Assembly: GCA_941918925.1 (NCBI GenBank)
Contig: OW799233.1
Coordinates: 75,953,797 to 76,017,796, forward strand
Source: Phyto melanocephala
Lineage: Eukaryota > Arthropoda > Insecta > Diptera > Rhinophoridae
DNA: 64,000 nucleotides
Reading direction: 5' to 3'
Below, one piece after another: positions 54,422 to 64,000 of this stretch. The translations under genes and the position numbers were made by a program. The number at the start of each line of letters is the position of its first letter. Positions within the stretch are counted from its first letter, which is position 1. The notes beneath the pieces were generated by a model, which saw only the letters and a program-made list of their open reading frames with translations, was not told the DNA's origin and did not search any database.

Positions 54422-55872
54422 AAGAGTGATTGGCTCAAAATGGGGCTTAAGCTCAAGGATGACACATTGGCTATATACGAGTGTACTGCGGCCTACAATT
54501 ACGTACGCTTCGTTAGTATGGTGGACATCTTTAGAGAAGAAGGTGAATATAAAACCTCTTCAAAAGATTCAGAGACAGTGCTGCATTAGTATTTGCGGCG
54601 CCATGAGGACCACATCGACAATGGCCATTGAGAATATATTATCCATTTGGCCTATTGAGATACAGGTAAAATATGAAGCGGCCTTAGCTGCCACAAGATT
54701 AATGGCAATAGATGAGTGGCTTATAAGAGAACATAAGACCAGATACCAAAGAATAACGGATATCTTACCGATAGGAAATATTACAGAATTAACATGTGAT
54801 AAAATCCCGATGAGATATGAGAATATTAACTGCATCACCATTATACCGGAAGAGGGAGAATGGGATGAGATAATCAGGATGGGAAATTCCCAAGGAATCG
54901 ATCTTTATACAGACGGTTCAAAGATTGGTGACCAAACTGGAATGGGCTTATACGACATAAGCCGAAATAGAGGCAAATACTTCCGTCTACCAGATCACAA
55001 CACTATTTTTCAGGCTGAGATCATGGCGATTACGGAAGGAATTAAATGGATAAAGGAAACGAATAGCGAAACTTCGATTCGTATCTTTAAGGATAGCCAA
55101 TCAGTGATTAAGACATTGAGAAAGGAGAAAGTTGAATCCCGGAACGTTTTGCAATGCAAGAGTGAGATAAACTCATATGCAAATTGTGAACATCTGGAGA
55201 TAATATGGATACCAAGCCATCACGGGCTGATCGGAAACGAGAAAGCCGACAAATTATCCAAAATGGGAGCTCTTTTGAGTACTATAACTTTGGAGAACGC
55301 CAAACCCCTTAAACGATTTAAGGATGAACTTAAACGTTGGGCAATGGAAGAACATGTCAGAAAATGGCAAAGCACTGATGTCGGTAAGGTGACAAGAACA
55401 CTCTGGGGTGACCCAAATCTTGGGAAGTCAAAGGAGATTCTGAGACTAAGTAGACCTACACTTAGGAAATTAACCGGTGTAATTACAGGTCATACGGAGT
55501 TGAGAACTCATTTAGCACGCATGGGATTATCTGAGGAGACGACATGTAGAGCTTGTGAGGAAGAGGATGAGACCCTGATACACTACCTCTGTCATTGTCC
55601 TGCGTTTGGGCATATTAGGCGCGAAAATTTTACAGTAGATAATATGCCGAACTTGGAATACCTGGGGAACTCGAACTGGAGATCCATAAGGCGTTACATT
55701 GAGGGGACTGGTTTTTTGGACTAGTCCGTTATTTATGGGAGATTATGTTTATGGTTTTTTTGTTTGGGAATTCCGTTTTCCACATGGAGCGCACAACATG
55801 CCAACTGGGCATAGGTGTATACCTGTCATGGGTTTGGGCTTTTATACCCTTCCTTTTCAACCTAACCTAACC
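54422..55872 (+). mobile_element. 5'-truncated non-LTR retrotransposon (RNase H-bearing, LOA/I-like)
   Basis: Flanked by a 13-bp target duplication TAACTGGCTGCAT (54409-54421 and 55873-55885). The 3' end is not poly(A) but CAACCTAACCTAACC. The 5' end starts inside ORF2 just after the RT domain. It lies upstream of the split gene remnant on the opposite strand. Confidence 0.9.
54426..55724 (+). CDS. Non-LTR ORF2 C-terminal part: RNase H and zinc knuckle
   Basis: 432 codons, open throughout, truncated at the 5' end by the insertion event. Starts in the RT thumb region (VLRPTITYASLVWWTSLEKK, KIQRQCCISICGAMRTTST). RNase H follows: IDLYTDGSKIGDQTGMGLY (Asp), AEIMAITEGIKWI (Glu), IFKDSQSVIKTL (Asp) and WIPSHHGLIGNEKADKLSKM (His/Asp). 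The C-terminal zinc finger is CRACEEEDETLIHYLCHCPAF. RNase H removes the RNA strand during target-primed reverse transcription. Not functional alone because RT is missing. Confidence 0.9.
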   Translation: MIGSKWGLSSRMTHWLYTSVLRPTITYASLVWWTSLEKKVNIKPLQKIQRQCCISICGAMRTTSTMAIENILSIWPIEIQVKYEAALAATRLMAIDEWLIREHKTRYQRITDILPIGNITELTCDKIPMRYENINCITIIPEEGEWDEIIRMGNSQGIDLYTDGSKIGDQTGMGLYDISRNRGKYFRLPDHNTIFQAEIMAITEGIKWIKETNSETSIRIFKDSQSVIKTLRKEKVESRNVLQCKSEINSYANCEHLEIIWIPSHHGLIGNEKADKLSKMGALLSTITLENAKPLKRFKDELKRWAMEEHVRKWQSTDVGKVTRTLWGDPNLGKSKEILRLSRPTLRKLTGVITGHTELRTHLARMGLSEETTCRACEEEDETLIHYLCHCPAFGHIRRENFTVDNMPNLEYLGNSNWRSIRRYIEGTGFLD

Positions 55873-55885
55873 TAACTGGCTGCAT

Positions 55886-57039
55886 TATATAATTGCGGTT
55901 TAATTTATACATAAACATTAAAAAAGTGTTTCAACTACCTAATTTGAGAAAAAAAAATTAACTGGAATGTATACCTGCTGTTTATATTTTATTCAGTATA
56001 AAAAAATTTTAAAACTACCTGCCTACTTTTATAACAGCTGTTTTTAAATTTAAATAAATAAAAAATTGCAATATTTATGCCTACCTGATTGGCAGAGAAA
56101 AAAATATTGTTTATTATTTAACGAGAAGCAAAAAAAGTATACAACAAGTAACTATATTTAACACTAGAATTGCAGCAGTGAAAACAAACTTGGAAACCCT
56201 TTTTTATTTTTTTGCACACATCTTTGTTACATACTTTACAAATGAGAAAAAAAAATTTTCTCGTTTTTGCTGTAAGGTTGTAACAGTTTTCTTCTTATTT
56301 CACCTACAGCGGCAACCTACGGCATCCAAACTTAGTTAAATTATTCCAAGTATTATGTAGCAAATATGCTCAGAAAATATGGGCGAGACCATTTTTGACC
56401 ATTTTTAGATATGCTCTATTTTATTTGTAAAAATTACCTAAATATAGAGTGTCTAAAAAGCGGCTACTGCCGAAAAAGTAGGGCATCTGCTAAACATTTT
56501 ACTACTTCTTTTAATAAAAAACAAACATACCTTAAAAAAATACCAAAAAAGTAGTATTCAAACGGCAATGTTTCTGACATTTTAATTCTTAAGTTAATTT
56601 ATTTTTTCAATATCTCCCTTTTTTTGCTTTTTAAAAAATTGTCGACTTTGAGCAGCTCCACCAACTATAATTTTTATGCAATTAAGGAAAACGTTTTTAG
56701 AATTGTGATCAGTAAATAGTTCTTTATACGATGTTTTCATTTATTTCACATAATTTTGTTATGAAATTTTCTGTTTTCGTCACGGGTTTTAAGAAAAGGC
56801 GCCACTATGCGGCATAAGATAAATTGGAGTCCTAATTTTGGTTACAACGCTACAATTATCACATTGAACTTATAGCCTAAAATTTAAAAATTTAAAATAT
56901 AAAACCAAATTCAATTTTTTTTTTGACATACAGCCTATTGCATTCACCACAACGATGTATAGATTTTATTCTTATTTAGTTTTGGTTTGACAATTATTTA
57001 CAAGGTTTTAAGTTATTGTTGTGAAATTCCTTCTCTATA
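55886..57039. other. No gene seen
   Basis: AT-rich intergenic-like sequence. Possible upstream region of the split gene, but no exon is recognised. Confidence 0.4.
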
Positions 57040-58000
57040 CCATTATAATCTATTATTGTTTTGGTATCAATTGCAATTACTTCCAAACTCTTGTTCGGGG
57101 TTTCTGTGAGCGTAAGTGGTTCTTTTATGTGTTTTGTTTGTTTGTTTTTGTTGCATTAGTCGCAATATGTTACAAAGCTTTTTTTTCCCATGTGCCCTGC
57201 GTGTGTGACATTGTAAGTTTATCAATTATTTTGTATTTTGAAATGTCATCTGTTATTACTGTTGGGGCATTGTATATTAATATTTTCAGTTGAGGACTTT
57301 TATTATTTATTTTCATTTTTCCATATATTTTGTTAAATTCCTTTGTACTTATATACTGTTACAGATTTATTTTTAAATAGCTTAATTTACATTATAATTT
57401 TATTTTAGTTATAGTATTATGTGCAGCATACTCTTAGGCACATTCATTATTCCTGCATATTACTTAACATTAACATTACGTCTTAATTTAAATGTAACTG
57501 CTTTCGAGTAATTTACAGAATAAACTAGTGTGTACATACGTGTGTAGTGTGTACGAAAATAACTCAAAGTTTATTTAAAGGAAATAAGCCAACGTTTATA
57601 AAAGGTATAAACGTAACAATACTTTAAATATCTCATCTTTATTTGATAGTGCTAATTCTTTTATATTTTCTTTATTTATTTTAGTATCAGTTTTCTAAGA
57701 ATCGAATCTAGTTTCGCTGAGTCATCACTGAATCTTTCATGCAGTTATTCCCATTTGTTTTTTCATTTTCATAATTGGTACGGGACTTCTTTATAATCGA
57801 ATCTGGTTTCGATCAATTATCGTCACGTCCTTTGCGCACAATATTATTTTCCACATAAATATCAGGTCTTTTATCCTGTATATTATTAAATTTAAATGTT
57901 TTGACGTCATTAATGGAAGTACATTCCCATATCTGAAGTTGATCAGACTTCTGGGAGTTACATTTATCCAATTTATTTTTTTCCTTGTAGCAACAATGAA
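57040..58000 (-). pseudogene. Ty3/gypsy pol remnant (integrase region), split by a solo LTR
   Basis: On minus, in broken frames: a Cys/Lys-rich stretch (57990-57780), then after the solo LTR PTVITDDISKYKIIDKLTMS, THMGKK-type sequence and KHIKEPLTLTETPNKSLEVI with AIDT (57150-57080). The last matches the start of the gypsy integrase core, whose first catalytic Asp is the D of AIDT. The rest of the core is lost. Old and non-functional. Confidence 0.5.
57357..57618 (+). repeat. Solo LTR related to the 43.5-kb gypsy element
   Basis: TGTTACAGATTTATTTTTAA ... TATAAAAGGTATAAACGTAACA, flanked by ATAC on both sides (57353-57356, 57619-57622). About 262 bp, shorter and diverged relative to the 512-528 bp LTRs. 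Confidence 0.85.
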
Positions 58001-58150
58001 TGGCAACTATTTACTTCTATCTATTTACTTAGCTCTCAAAAAACAAGGCTGAGCTTCTTGCATTCCAATTAAAAGAATGGAATTTGGTGCAAAAGGACGT
58101 TAACGTCTCGTACTTTCGAAATAGAGAACAACCTTTTTTGAGTTATTTTT
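57990..58150 (+). pseudogene. Fragment of the CACTG-element protein
   Basis: Plus frame NKAELLAFQLKEWNLVQKDV then NVSYFRNREQPFLSYF matches the 47.38-kb remnant (DVNVSYFRNKKQHFLIYF). The preceding GTAGCAACAATGAATGGCAA also occurs at 46409. A small piece of a second copy. Confidence 0.65.
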
Positions 58151-58367
58151 TTATTTCTTTATTTACTTAAACAAGCACAACAAGATAATAATCTTATAAA
58201 TGAGAGTCCTAGCATAAAAACAAATTAATGATTATATTTAACTTTAGCTGTTATAAGCATTAAAAACATTAATAATAATCTATCATTATAATAACATTGC
58301 ATTTGTGAATAACTAAGACTCCATGTATAAGTCAACGTTGCCACATCTGAAGCGTCACCATAATGTT
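58151..58367. other. No gene seen
   Basis: AT-rich, no motif recognised. Confidence 0.4.
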
Positions 58368-58820
58368 TTTATACCCTTCACACAGTGAAAAGGGTATATA
58401 TAGGTTTGTCATTCCGTGTGAAATTTCTACAATTTTCATTTCCGACCCCATAAAGTATATATTTTCCGAAAGCTTATGAATAGGGGAGACGATTAAGCTT
58501 TGTCAGTCTGTCCGTGTGTATGTTGCAATCAACTTTTTGAGGCCCCTCTACATCGCTTGGACCCGGGTGAGGTATTAAAATATCAGAAATATTCGGGAGT
58601 AGATCCGTATTGAAAATCAGAAAGATCGGCACATAAACAACTGAGATATGAGCAAAAACCCACGACCACCTCGATTTTTTTTTCACAAAAAGAACATTAC
58701 AACAACAACATGCATACATACAAACGTGTATACTGGTTAGAGAAATCCTGGCATCGAATCCCAGCTGAGCCAAATAAAATTTTTTTTTTTATATTTTTCT
58801 TTAATTTTTTTTTATTTTTT
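58368..58820 (-). repeat. TATACCC-family element, minus-strand partial copy
   Basis: Plus strand begins TTTTTATACCCTTCACACAG (the family tail inverted), then CGTGTGAAATTTCTAC, CCACGACCACCTCG and GGCATCGAATCCCAGCTGAG with T-rich tract. Centre orientation agrees with the 3771-5325 copies. The family head is missing; it stops near the piggyBac left end. Confidence 0.75.
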
Positions 58821-58825
58821 TATTT

Positions 58826-61310
58826 AACCCGAAATAACCCACGATTACCATATGGTAATCCAAAGTATACCGTTACATTTACACGAATAAATCCAAACCA
58901 ACACAAGAAAACTAAGAGAGAAAAACGTCTTTCAAAAGCAAATGTTTGTGGTTTGCCAAAAAATAAAGTTTGTGTTATTTTAAGTTTAATTAGTGAAGCT
59001 ATCAAGTTTTAAATTGAAAAAAAAAATCCTGTTTTCCAATATGGCACGTCGGTAAGTATAAACATTTAATAATAATTTTTTAATTAGTTTTGATAATAAT
59101 TACACTAATAAATAGCTACCGAAATAAACTATGAAATGCAATTTTTTTTGTAGAAAAAAATATTTTTGTTGTTATTATTTTAAGTTTTAGTAAAGGCGTT
59201 ACCATATGGTAATCGTGGGTCGTCTAGGGTTGCATTTCATGCGATTTTCTATGCTTTTTTTTAATGCAACTAATATATTTATTTATACTTTGTTGGCATT
59301 TTATACATTTTACGGCTTTCAGAGGTTTATCGTTGCAACAAATGCTTGATTACATTCAAGAGCTTGATGAAGCAGAAGATCAAAATCAACTATCTGATAT
59401 ACCATCTGCCATTTACATCGAGCCTCCTGTAGATGGCAACATATCTGGAGAAGATGATGCTGAAGATGGAGGTATTCCAGATAATGTTTGCCCGGCTCAG
59501 TTTAAAGGCGGCTGTGAAGTTGTAATGACTAGTGGGCGACATTTACAAAATTTTGATGAAGAAGATGAAATTGGAGGCATGTTTAAAACATTATTATTTT
59601 ACCAATTATTTTAATTTTTTATATACTAAATTATTTAGCTTCAAACGAGAAGGATTTGCCCATTATAATGATTGAAAACACATATCAAGAAATGGAGAAT
59701 CAACCAACAACATCATCCAATCGTACAACATCACCAGACAAAAAGCGGTTGCATAAAGTGCAGCCAAAACATTCAAATATTGAATTGCCGCAAGGAAACA
59801 AAGAAACGACATTTCAATGGGTAAAAAGTGATTCACCATCTCTTGTTAAAATTTTTCCTGTTGCAAATTACGAAGATTGTCGTAATTTTCTTCCACACCA
59901 ACAATTCGAAACATTTTTTGACGATACATTGTTGAGACATATTTGTGAACAAAGTGCACTATATGCGATCGAAGGGAATAGACCAAACCCAAACATAACA
60001 GTCGACGAGCTTCGAGTATTTATCGGCATTCTGATAATTACTGGTTGTAATTATCACGCCAATTACAGAAATTTGTGGAGTCAGGATGAAGATATTCGCA
60101 ACAATCTTGTAAGTAACACTATGCGTCGGAATAAATTTCAGGATATTTTGCAATGTATTCACTTTGAAGATAGTTTCAAAGTTTCTTCAAAAGACGGAGC
60201 AAACGCCGATAAAATGTGGAAGTAACGTCCTCTGACTGACCATTTGAAAGCAAAAATGATTGAACATTTTTATGCTGAACAAAATCTTTCTTTTGATGAA
60301 AGCATGATATCTTACTTTGGTAGACATGTATGTAAGCAATTCATTAAAGACAAACCATTACGATTGTGCTATAAAGTGTGGTCTCTTTGTACTCCATCAG
60401 GCTACTTAGTGAACTTCGAAATTTATCAAGGAAAAAATCCCCGTTCAAATATTGAGTATGAGGCCAAGTTTGGAAAATGTGCTGCTCCTTTGGTCAGTAT
60501 GATCGATGATTTTCCTGATGCATTAAAATAGCTGCCATTTTCATTTTATTTTGATAATCTGTTTACCAGTTACCCTTTGTTGACTTATCTTAAATCATGC
60601 GGTTATAATGCTACTGGAACAATCCGCGAAAATCGTATTCCAGCCAGCTGTCCATTATTGCATAAAAAGCACCTTAAGTTAATGGAAAGAGGATTCTCAG
60701 AATCAATCACGATGAAAAGCACTGGTATTCGCTTAGTAAAATGGAAGAATAATAATGTTGTCTGCATATTATCAACCAACTTTGGTGAAAATCCGAAATC
60801 AATGGCAAAGCGTTATTCGAAGGCAAGTGGAGCCAAAATAAATGTTCCACGTCCTTGCTCGATAACGGAGTACAACAAATATATGTGCGGAGTAGATCGG
60901 TTCGACCAAAATGTAGCCCAATATCGTATCGCATACAGAGGAAAAAAGTGGTGGTATTGCATTTTTACCTGGCTGATAGATGCTTGTGTTCAAAATTCTT
61001 GGCAGCTTTATCGAAAAGTGCAACCGACAATAACTAAATTAGAATTTCGACGACAAGTGGCTGTATACTATTGCAAACATTATGGTGCAAAAGCCAAATC
61101 ATTTGGTCCGATGCCCTCCCACAGATACGCACAACAGCCAGGTCGAGTTGAACATTCTATTCGATATGACCAAACTGGTAATTTCGTATACCATCTAATC
61201 GTATGCATTGTGCCGGCGAAAGATGCAAAGTTAACGGAAGAACAGCATGTATAAAATGCAATGTAGGCCTTTGCGTAAAGTGTTTTGCAAATTACCATTC
61301 CAAACCGTGA
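58826..61310 (+). mobile_element. piggyBac-type transposon (ends not fully resolved)
   Basis: Left end candidate: TTAA (58824-58827) followed by CCCGAAATAACCCACGATTA and the palindrome ACCATATGGT. A related inverted copy (GTTACCATATGGTAATCGTG then GGTCGTCTAGGG) occurs at 59199-59231, inside the first intron. A right-end inverted repeat with TTAA was not found downstream of 61310. Confidence 0.6.
59041..61310 (+). pseudogene. piggyBac transposase, three inferred exons, two stops and a frameshift
   Basis: Inferred exons: 59041-59051 (ATG, donor GTAAGT), 59323-59576, 59639-61310; joins are in frame. The start gives MARRGLSLQQMLDYIQELDE and an acidic N-terminus. The transposase domain has DELRVFIGILIITGCNYH, NLSFDESMISYFG (first Asp), FYFDNLFTS (second), CGVDRFDQNVAQYRIAYRGK (third) and KKWWYCIFTWLIDAC. 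The C-terminal cysteine-rich domain CAGERCKVNGRTACIKC... lies in another frame after a shift near 61190. In-frame stops at 60223 and 60529. Excises and inserts at TTAA in the family. Confidence 0.85.
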
Positions 61311-62538
61311 TTTATTTCTGGTGTCCAAAGTAGTTAACTTGGACACATAATAATAAATAAAAAGAAAAATAAACAGAAAAGAAAATTATATGAATGTATG
61401 TATATGAAATTAAAATTTACTATTTAGTTTGTATTTATAATCATTTTATTAACTAACATAAACTGAAATTAATTCAAGTGTACTTTTTGAATTTACCAAC
61501 ACTCTTTTTTATATCGTAAAATGTAACTTAAACTAACTCAAATTATGAGTAATATAGAAAACCGAAGGTTTCTGTAATTATGAATTTTGTAGCTATACTC
61601 ACTTGTTATTTGCCCGCTGAACTAAAACCACATACCTACACATCTAAAAGAAAAATAAAGTTTAATTACTTACCAAGAACCTAAGAAAGTGCACCCTGCA
61701 ACAAAAGAGAATAAAAACCTAAGGTATACTTACCACATAAAAGTGAACACCCTACAAAAAGGTAAGCACACCAAACTCACCCATATTTAATAAAAGTAAG
61801 ATCCTAAATAAATCTTTTCTTTTTTTCCCCTAATTATAATTACTTGCTTAGTAATTGTAATTACAAGATCTCTATTGTAGATTGACCTTTCACATATCTA
61901 CACCCTATTCTGCAACATTAAAGAGATTTTGTTTGTAAATAACATACGTTATTTAATGGTCCTTCGCCCGTAAGCGAATCCAGTGGTGTGTGCAAAACAA
62001 CAAAAAAGCTGAAAGAAAAAAGTAAAAATCTGCAAAAAAAAACATGAGGTAAATCAACAAGCAAAACAAACTCATCAGTATATGCAAACCGGTCAAATCG
62101 TAAGTAACTCAAAACTATTCAGTGCTCTATAAAAATACAAAAATCATATAAAACACAAGAAAACATATAAAAAATAAATACAAGTCATACAACAAACGTG
62201 AAAAACATTAAAATCGTTAGAAGTCTAATAAATAATTGGGTGAAAAACAAAAGTGAAAATACCCAGAATTTATTTTTAATGAATAGGTAAAAAAGTGAGA
62301 AATATATACTTACATATGTAAGAAAAAGTGTAAAATTAACGTATGTATGCAAAGAACGAAACCTCCAAATTATGTGCGGGAATAAATAAAAGTTAAAAAA
62401 AAAAAAAAATGTTGATCGCCATAATTAAAAGGTGATAATTATATACATATAAAATTATATAGTACATATTGAAATTATTATACCCAAAATAAGTTAAAGT
62501 CAGTTAGTATATAAACACAGTTACATATATGTATACAT
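61311..62538. other. No gene seen; AT-rich with A-rich leader-like stretch
   Basis: Short words such as AAAAGTGAACACCCTACAAA and AAGCACACC repeat loosely at 61690-61790. 62110-62400 is A-rich. A possible LTR or leader remnant, but no ends were identified. Confidence 0.35.
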
Positions 62539-62539
62539 A

Positions 62540-64000
62540 ACAAGTAAGAGCACTATATTCGGCTGTGCCGAATCTTTTATACCCACCACCAATTTTGTGT
62601 ACATTTAAAGCACAATATTTATTATTTTGTTAATCGCTATAGAATAATCTCTTTATAATAAAATATGTATCACTTTCTTTGTAGAGGGTGGTTAAATTTG
62701 AAGGGCCCATGTTTAAGGTGAACCACATCTAAACTTCAACTTTTTTCTTGTATATCATTTGACATATCTCAATCTCAGACTAACTCAATTTGAACCGTGG
62801 AAAGATACGCAATCGAGCAACGCTTTTAAATATTAAAGATTTTTATAAAAATGGGCGTTCAAATCAAAATGCATTTCGTGCACTTCGTGATTCTTTTGGT
62901 CAACATAATCGTTCGAATTCGTCCACAATCGTGAGAATTGTAAAAAATATTTAAATGTCTGCAAAGCAGGTCTGTATGAAATGTGAAAACATCTGTGAAT
63001 GCCATCTTCGTTTGTTAAATGGGAAACATTGCTGTTTTTCACGATAACGTGGCAAAAGAGCAAGCAACCTCGACTCATCATCGTGCCCAACAATTGAGCA
63101 TCAACAGTGTCATTGAAAATATGGACTATCGGATCGAAGTGTGCCGCCTAGGTTGGGGGTCCATTTGGCCGATATTTTGTTCCATACATAATTGAAGCAT
63201 ACAAATATTATCATTATAAAAATAAATGACAATAATTTCATAATAATTTTATTCAAAATCAACATAGTCCCTTAAAATTAAACCACCCATTATAACTTCG
63301 GTATGCTAGTAAAATGTTTTCGTAAATTTAGTCTTTCAATGAAAGTGGCCGTTAAAATACGCGTGTCAATAAAGTTTCTGCTAATAAACATAACTTAGAT
63401 ATTTCAATATAGTCCTTTAGTATTCCAAAATCTTTATTCATAGAGAATTTACATGAATTTAAGAGGAAGAAAGTGAATTTAAGGTTAAATTTTAAGGGCC
63501 ACAGGGTGATTTAAAATATACATTCTCTGCATTTTTCTAAAACGGGAAATTTATTAGTAAGATTTTGATTTTTAAACTTCTATAACATTTTGCTTTTAAA
63601 AGATTTTCAAATGAAATAAGTTTTGTATAATTTTAAAATTTGTTAGCCATTAGTACATGAAAATAAATTGTTTATAATATTTAGAGATAATTTTTTTTGA
63701 CTTAGGTCAAAATTTTCCTAAATTCCAATTTTTAATAGAGCATAACTTCAGGAGAACATAAGCATAAGTTGTTAGCATACCATCTAGTAGTTGCTAGTAG
63801 AGTCATCTATCTTATCATCTTTATCTTATATTTAGGTACAGTACAATAAATGGCGCAGTGTAAGATCAATAAATGCTAATATATATGACTAGTATATTTT
63901 TATAAAAATTTAAAGAAAAAAGTGTGCGTGGCACATCTATTTTCCGTTATAACGAAGATTTTGACCAAAAAGCCATGTTTGCAAAATTTCAGAATCGTAC
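62540..64000. repeat. TATACCC-type composite repeat B, copy 2 (opposite orientation, runs off the window)
   Basis: Starts ACAAGTAAGAGCACTATATT with CGGCTGTGCCGAATC and TTTTATACCCACCACCAA, the reverse of the 49857-51993 copy's right end. It contains the same mariner relic at the same internal position. After 63480 the match to copy 1 weakens and includes a further TTAAATTTTAAGGGCCACAG piece. Its far end lies outside the window. Confidence 0.65.
62694..63290. mobile_element. Mariner-like relic inside composite B copy 2
   Basis: Ends GAGGGTGGTTAAATTTGAAG / CTTAAAATTAAACCACCCAT with TA on both sides (62692-62693, 63291-63292). Plus-strand traces ALRDSFGQHNRSNSSTIVRI and SCPTIEHQQC-type frames resemble the N-terminal helix-turn-helix part of mariner-like transposases. 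The catalytic part is lost. Confidence 0.65.

Noticed and set aside
55861..55872. Telomeric repeat tract
   Set aside because: Only about three CCTAA units, directly at the 3' end of a non-LTR element and followed by its target duplication; better explained as the element's tail.
57021..57293. 90-codon hydrophobic plus-strand frame
   Set aside because: Overlaps minus-strand gypsy integrase remains (KHIKEPLTLTETPNKSLEVI); hydrophobicity comes from reading AT-rich antisense.

Overview
This is eukaryotic DNA from an insect, most likely a true fly. It is strongly AT-rich and full of ATGT and TATA microsatellites. It carries mobile-element families typical of Diptera: Penelope, BEL/Pao, Ty3/gypsy, copia, jockey-group non-LTR elements, Tc1/mariner, pogo, hAT, piggyBac and Helitron-like elements. 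It also holds many short 'TATACCC / TTCGGCC(G)TGCCGAATC' interspersed repeats of the kind seen in tephritid-like flies. The species cannot be fixed from the sequence. I see no convincing single-copy host gene. The window looks like heterochromatin or a transposon-rich intergenic block made of elements inserted into elements.

Layout. 0-6 kb: TATACCC-family repeats, including two adjacent 777-bp copies, and duplicated blocks that contain a tRNA-like sequence. 7.0-12.5 kb: a three-level nest, with a Helitron-like repeat holding a hAT-like element (8-bp target duplication), which holds a nearly intact Penelope element with flanking pseudo-LTRs. 14.0-16.4 kb: a 5'-truncated non-LTR retrotransposon (minus). 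17.2-21.2 kb: a foldback-like structure whose inverted arms are tandem ~125-bp repeats. 21.66-22.96 kb: an internally deleted pogo-like element. 23.7-28.3 kb: a decayed BEL/Pao element with an envelope-like region (minus), interrupted by a mariner relic and an unidentified pseudogene. 28.3-31.7 kb: a hAT transposon with one frameshift. 31.7-33.7 kb: a truncated copia.

33.7-54.4 kb: a decayed transposon-type gene (minus) split by a BEL/Pao element with both LTRs (34345-54040). This BEL element was itself invaded by a Tc1 element (in its 3' LTR), an AGTT...AACT solo-LTR-like insertion (in its RT), a gypsy element (in its leader; that gypsy in turn holds a 2.97-kb CACTG-ended DNA transposon), a TATACCC-type composite, and a MITE (in its 5' LTR). 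54.4-55.9 kb: a 5'-truncated non-LTR element with RNase H and a CCTAA-repeat tail. 57-58 kb: gypsy pol remains hit by a solo LTR. 58.8-61.3 kb: a piggyBac transposase gene with three inferred exons. 62.5-64 kb: a second TATACCC-type composite.

The coding regions do not form a pathway. They are selfish-element genes at different stages of decay. The freshest are the Penelope element (intact ORF, nearly identical pseudo-LTRs) and the RNase-H non-LTR fragment (open frame, clean 13-bp target duplication). Family names rest on protein motifs and terminal structure read by eye; no database search was possible.
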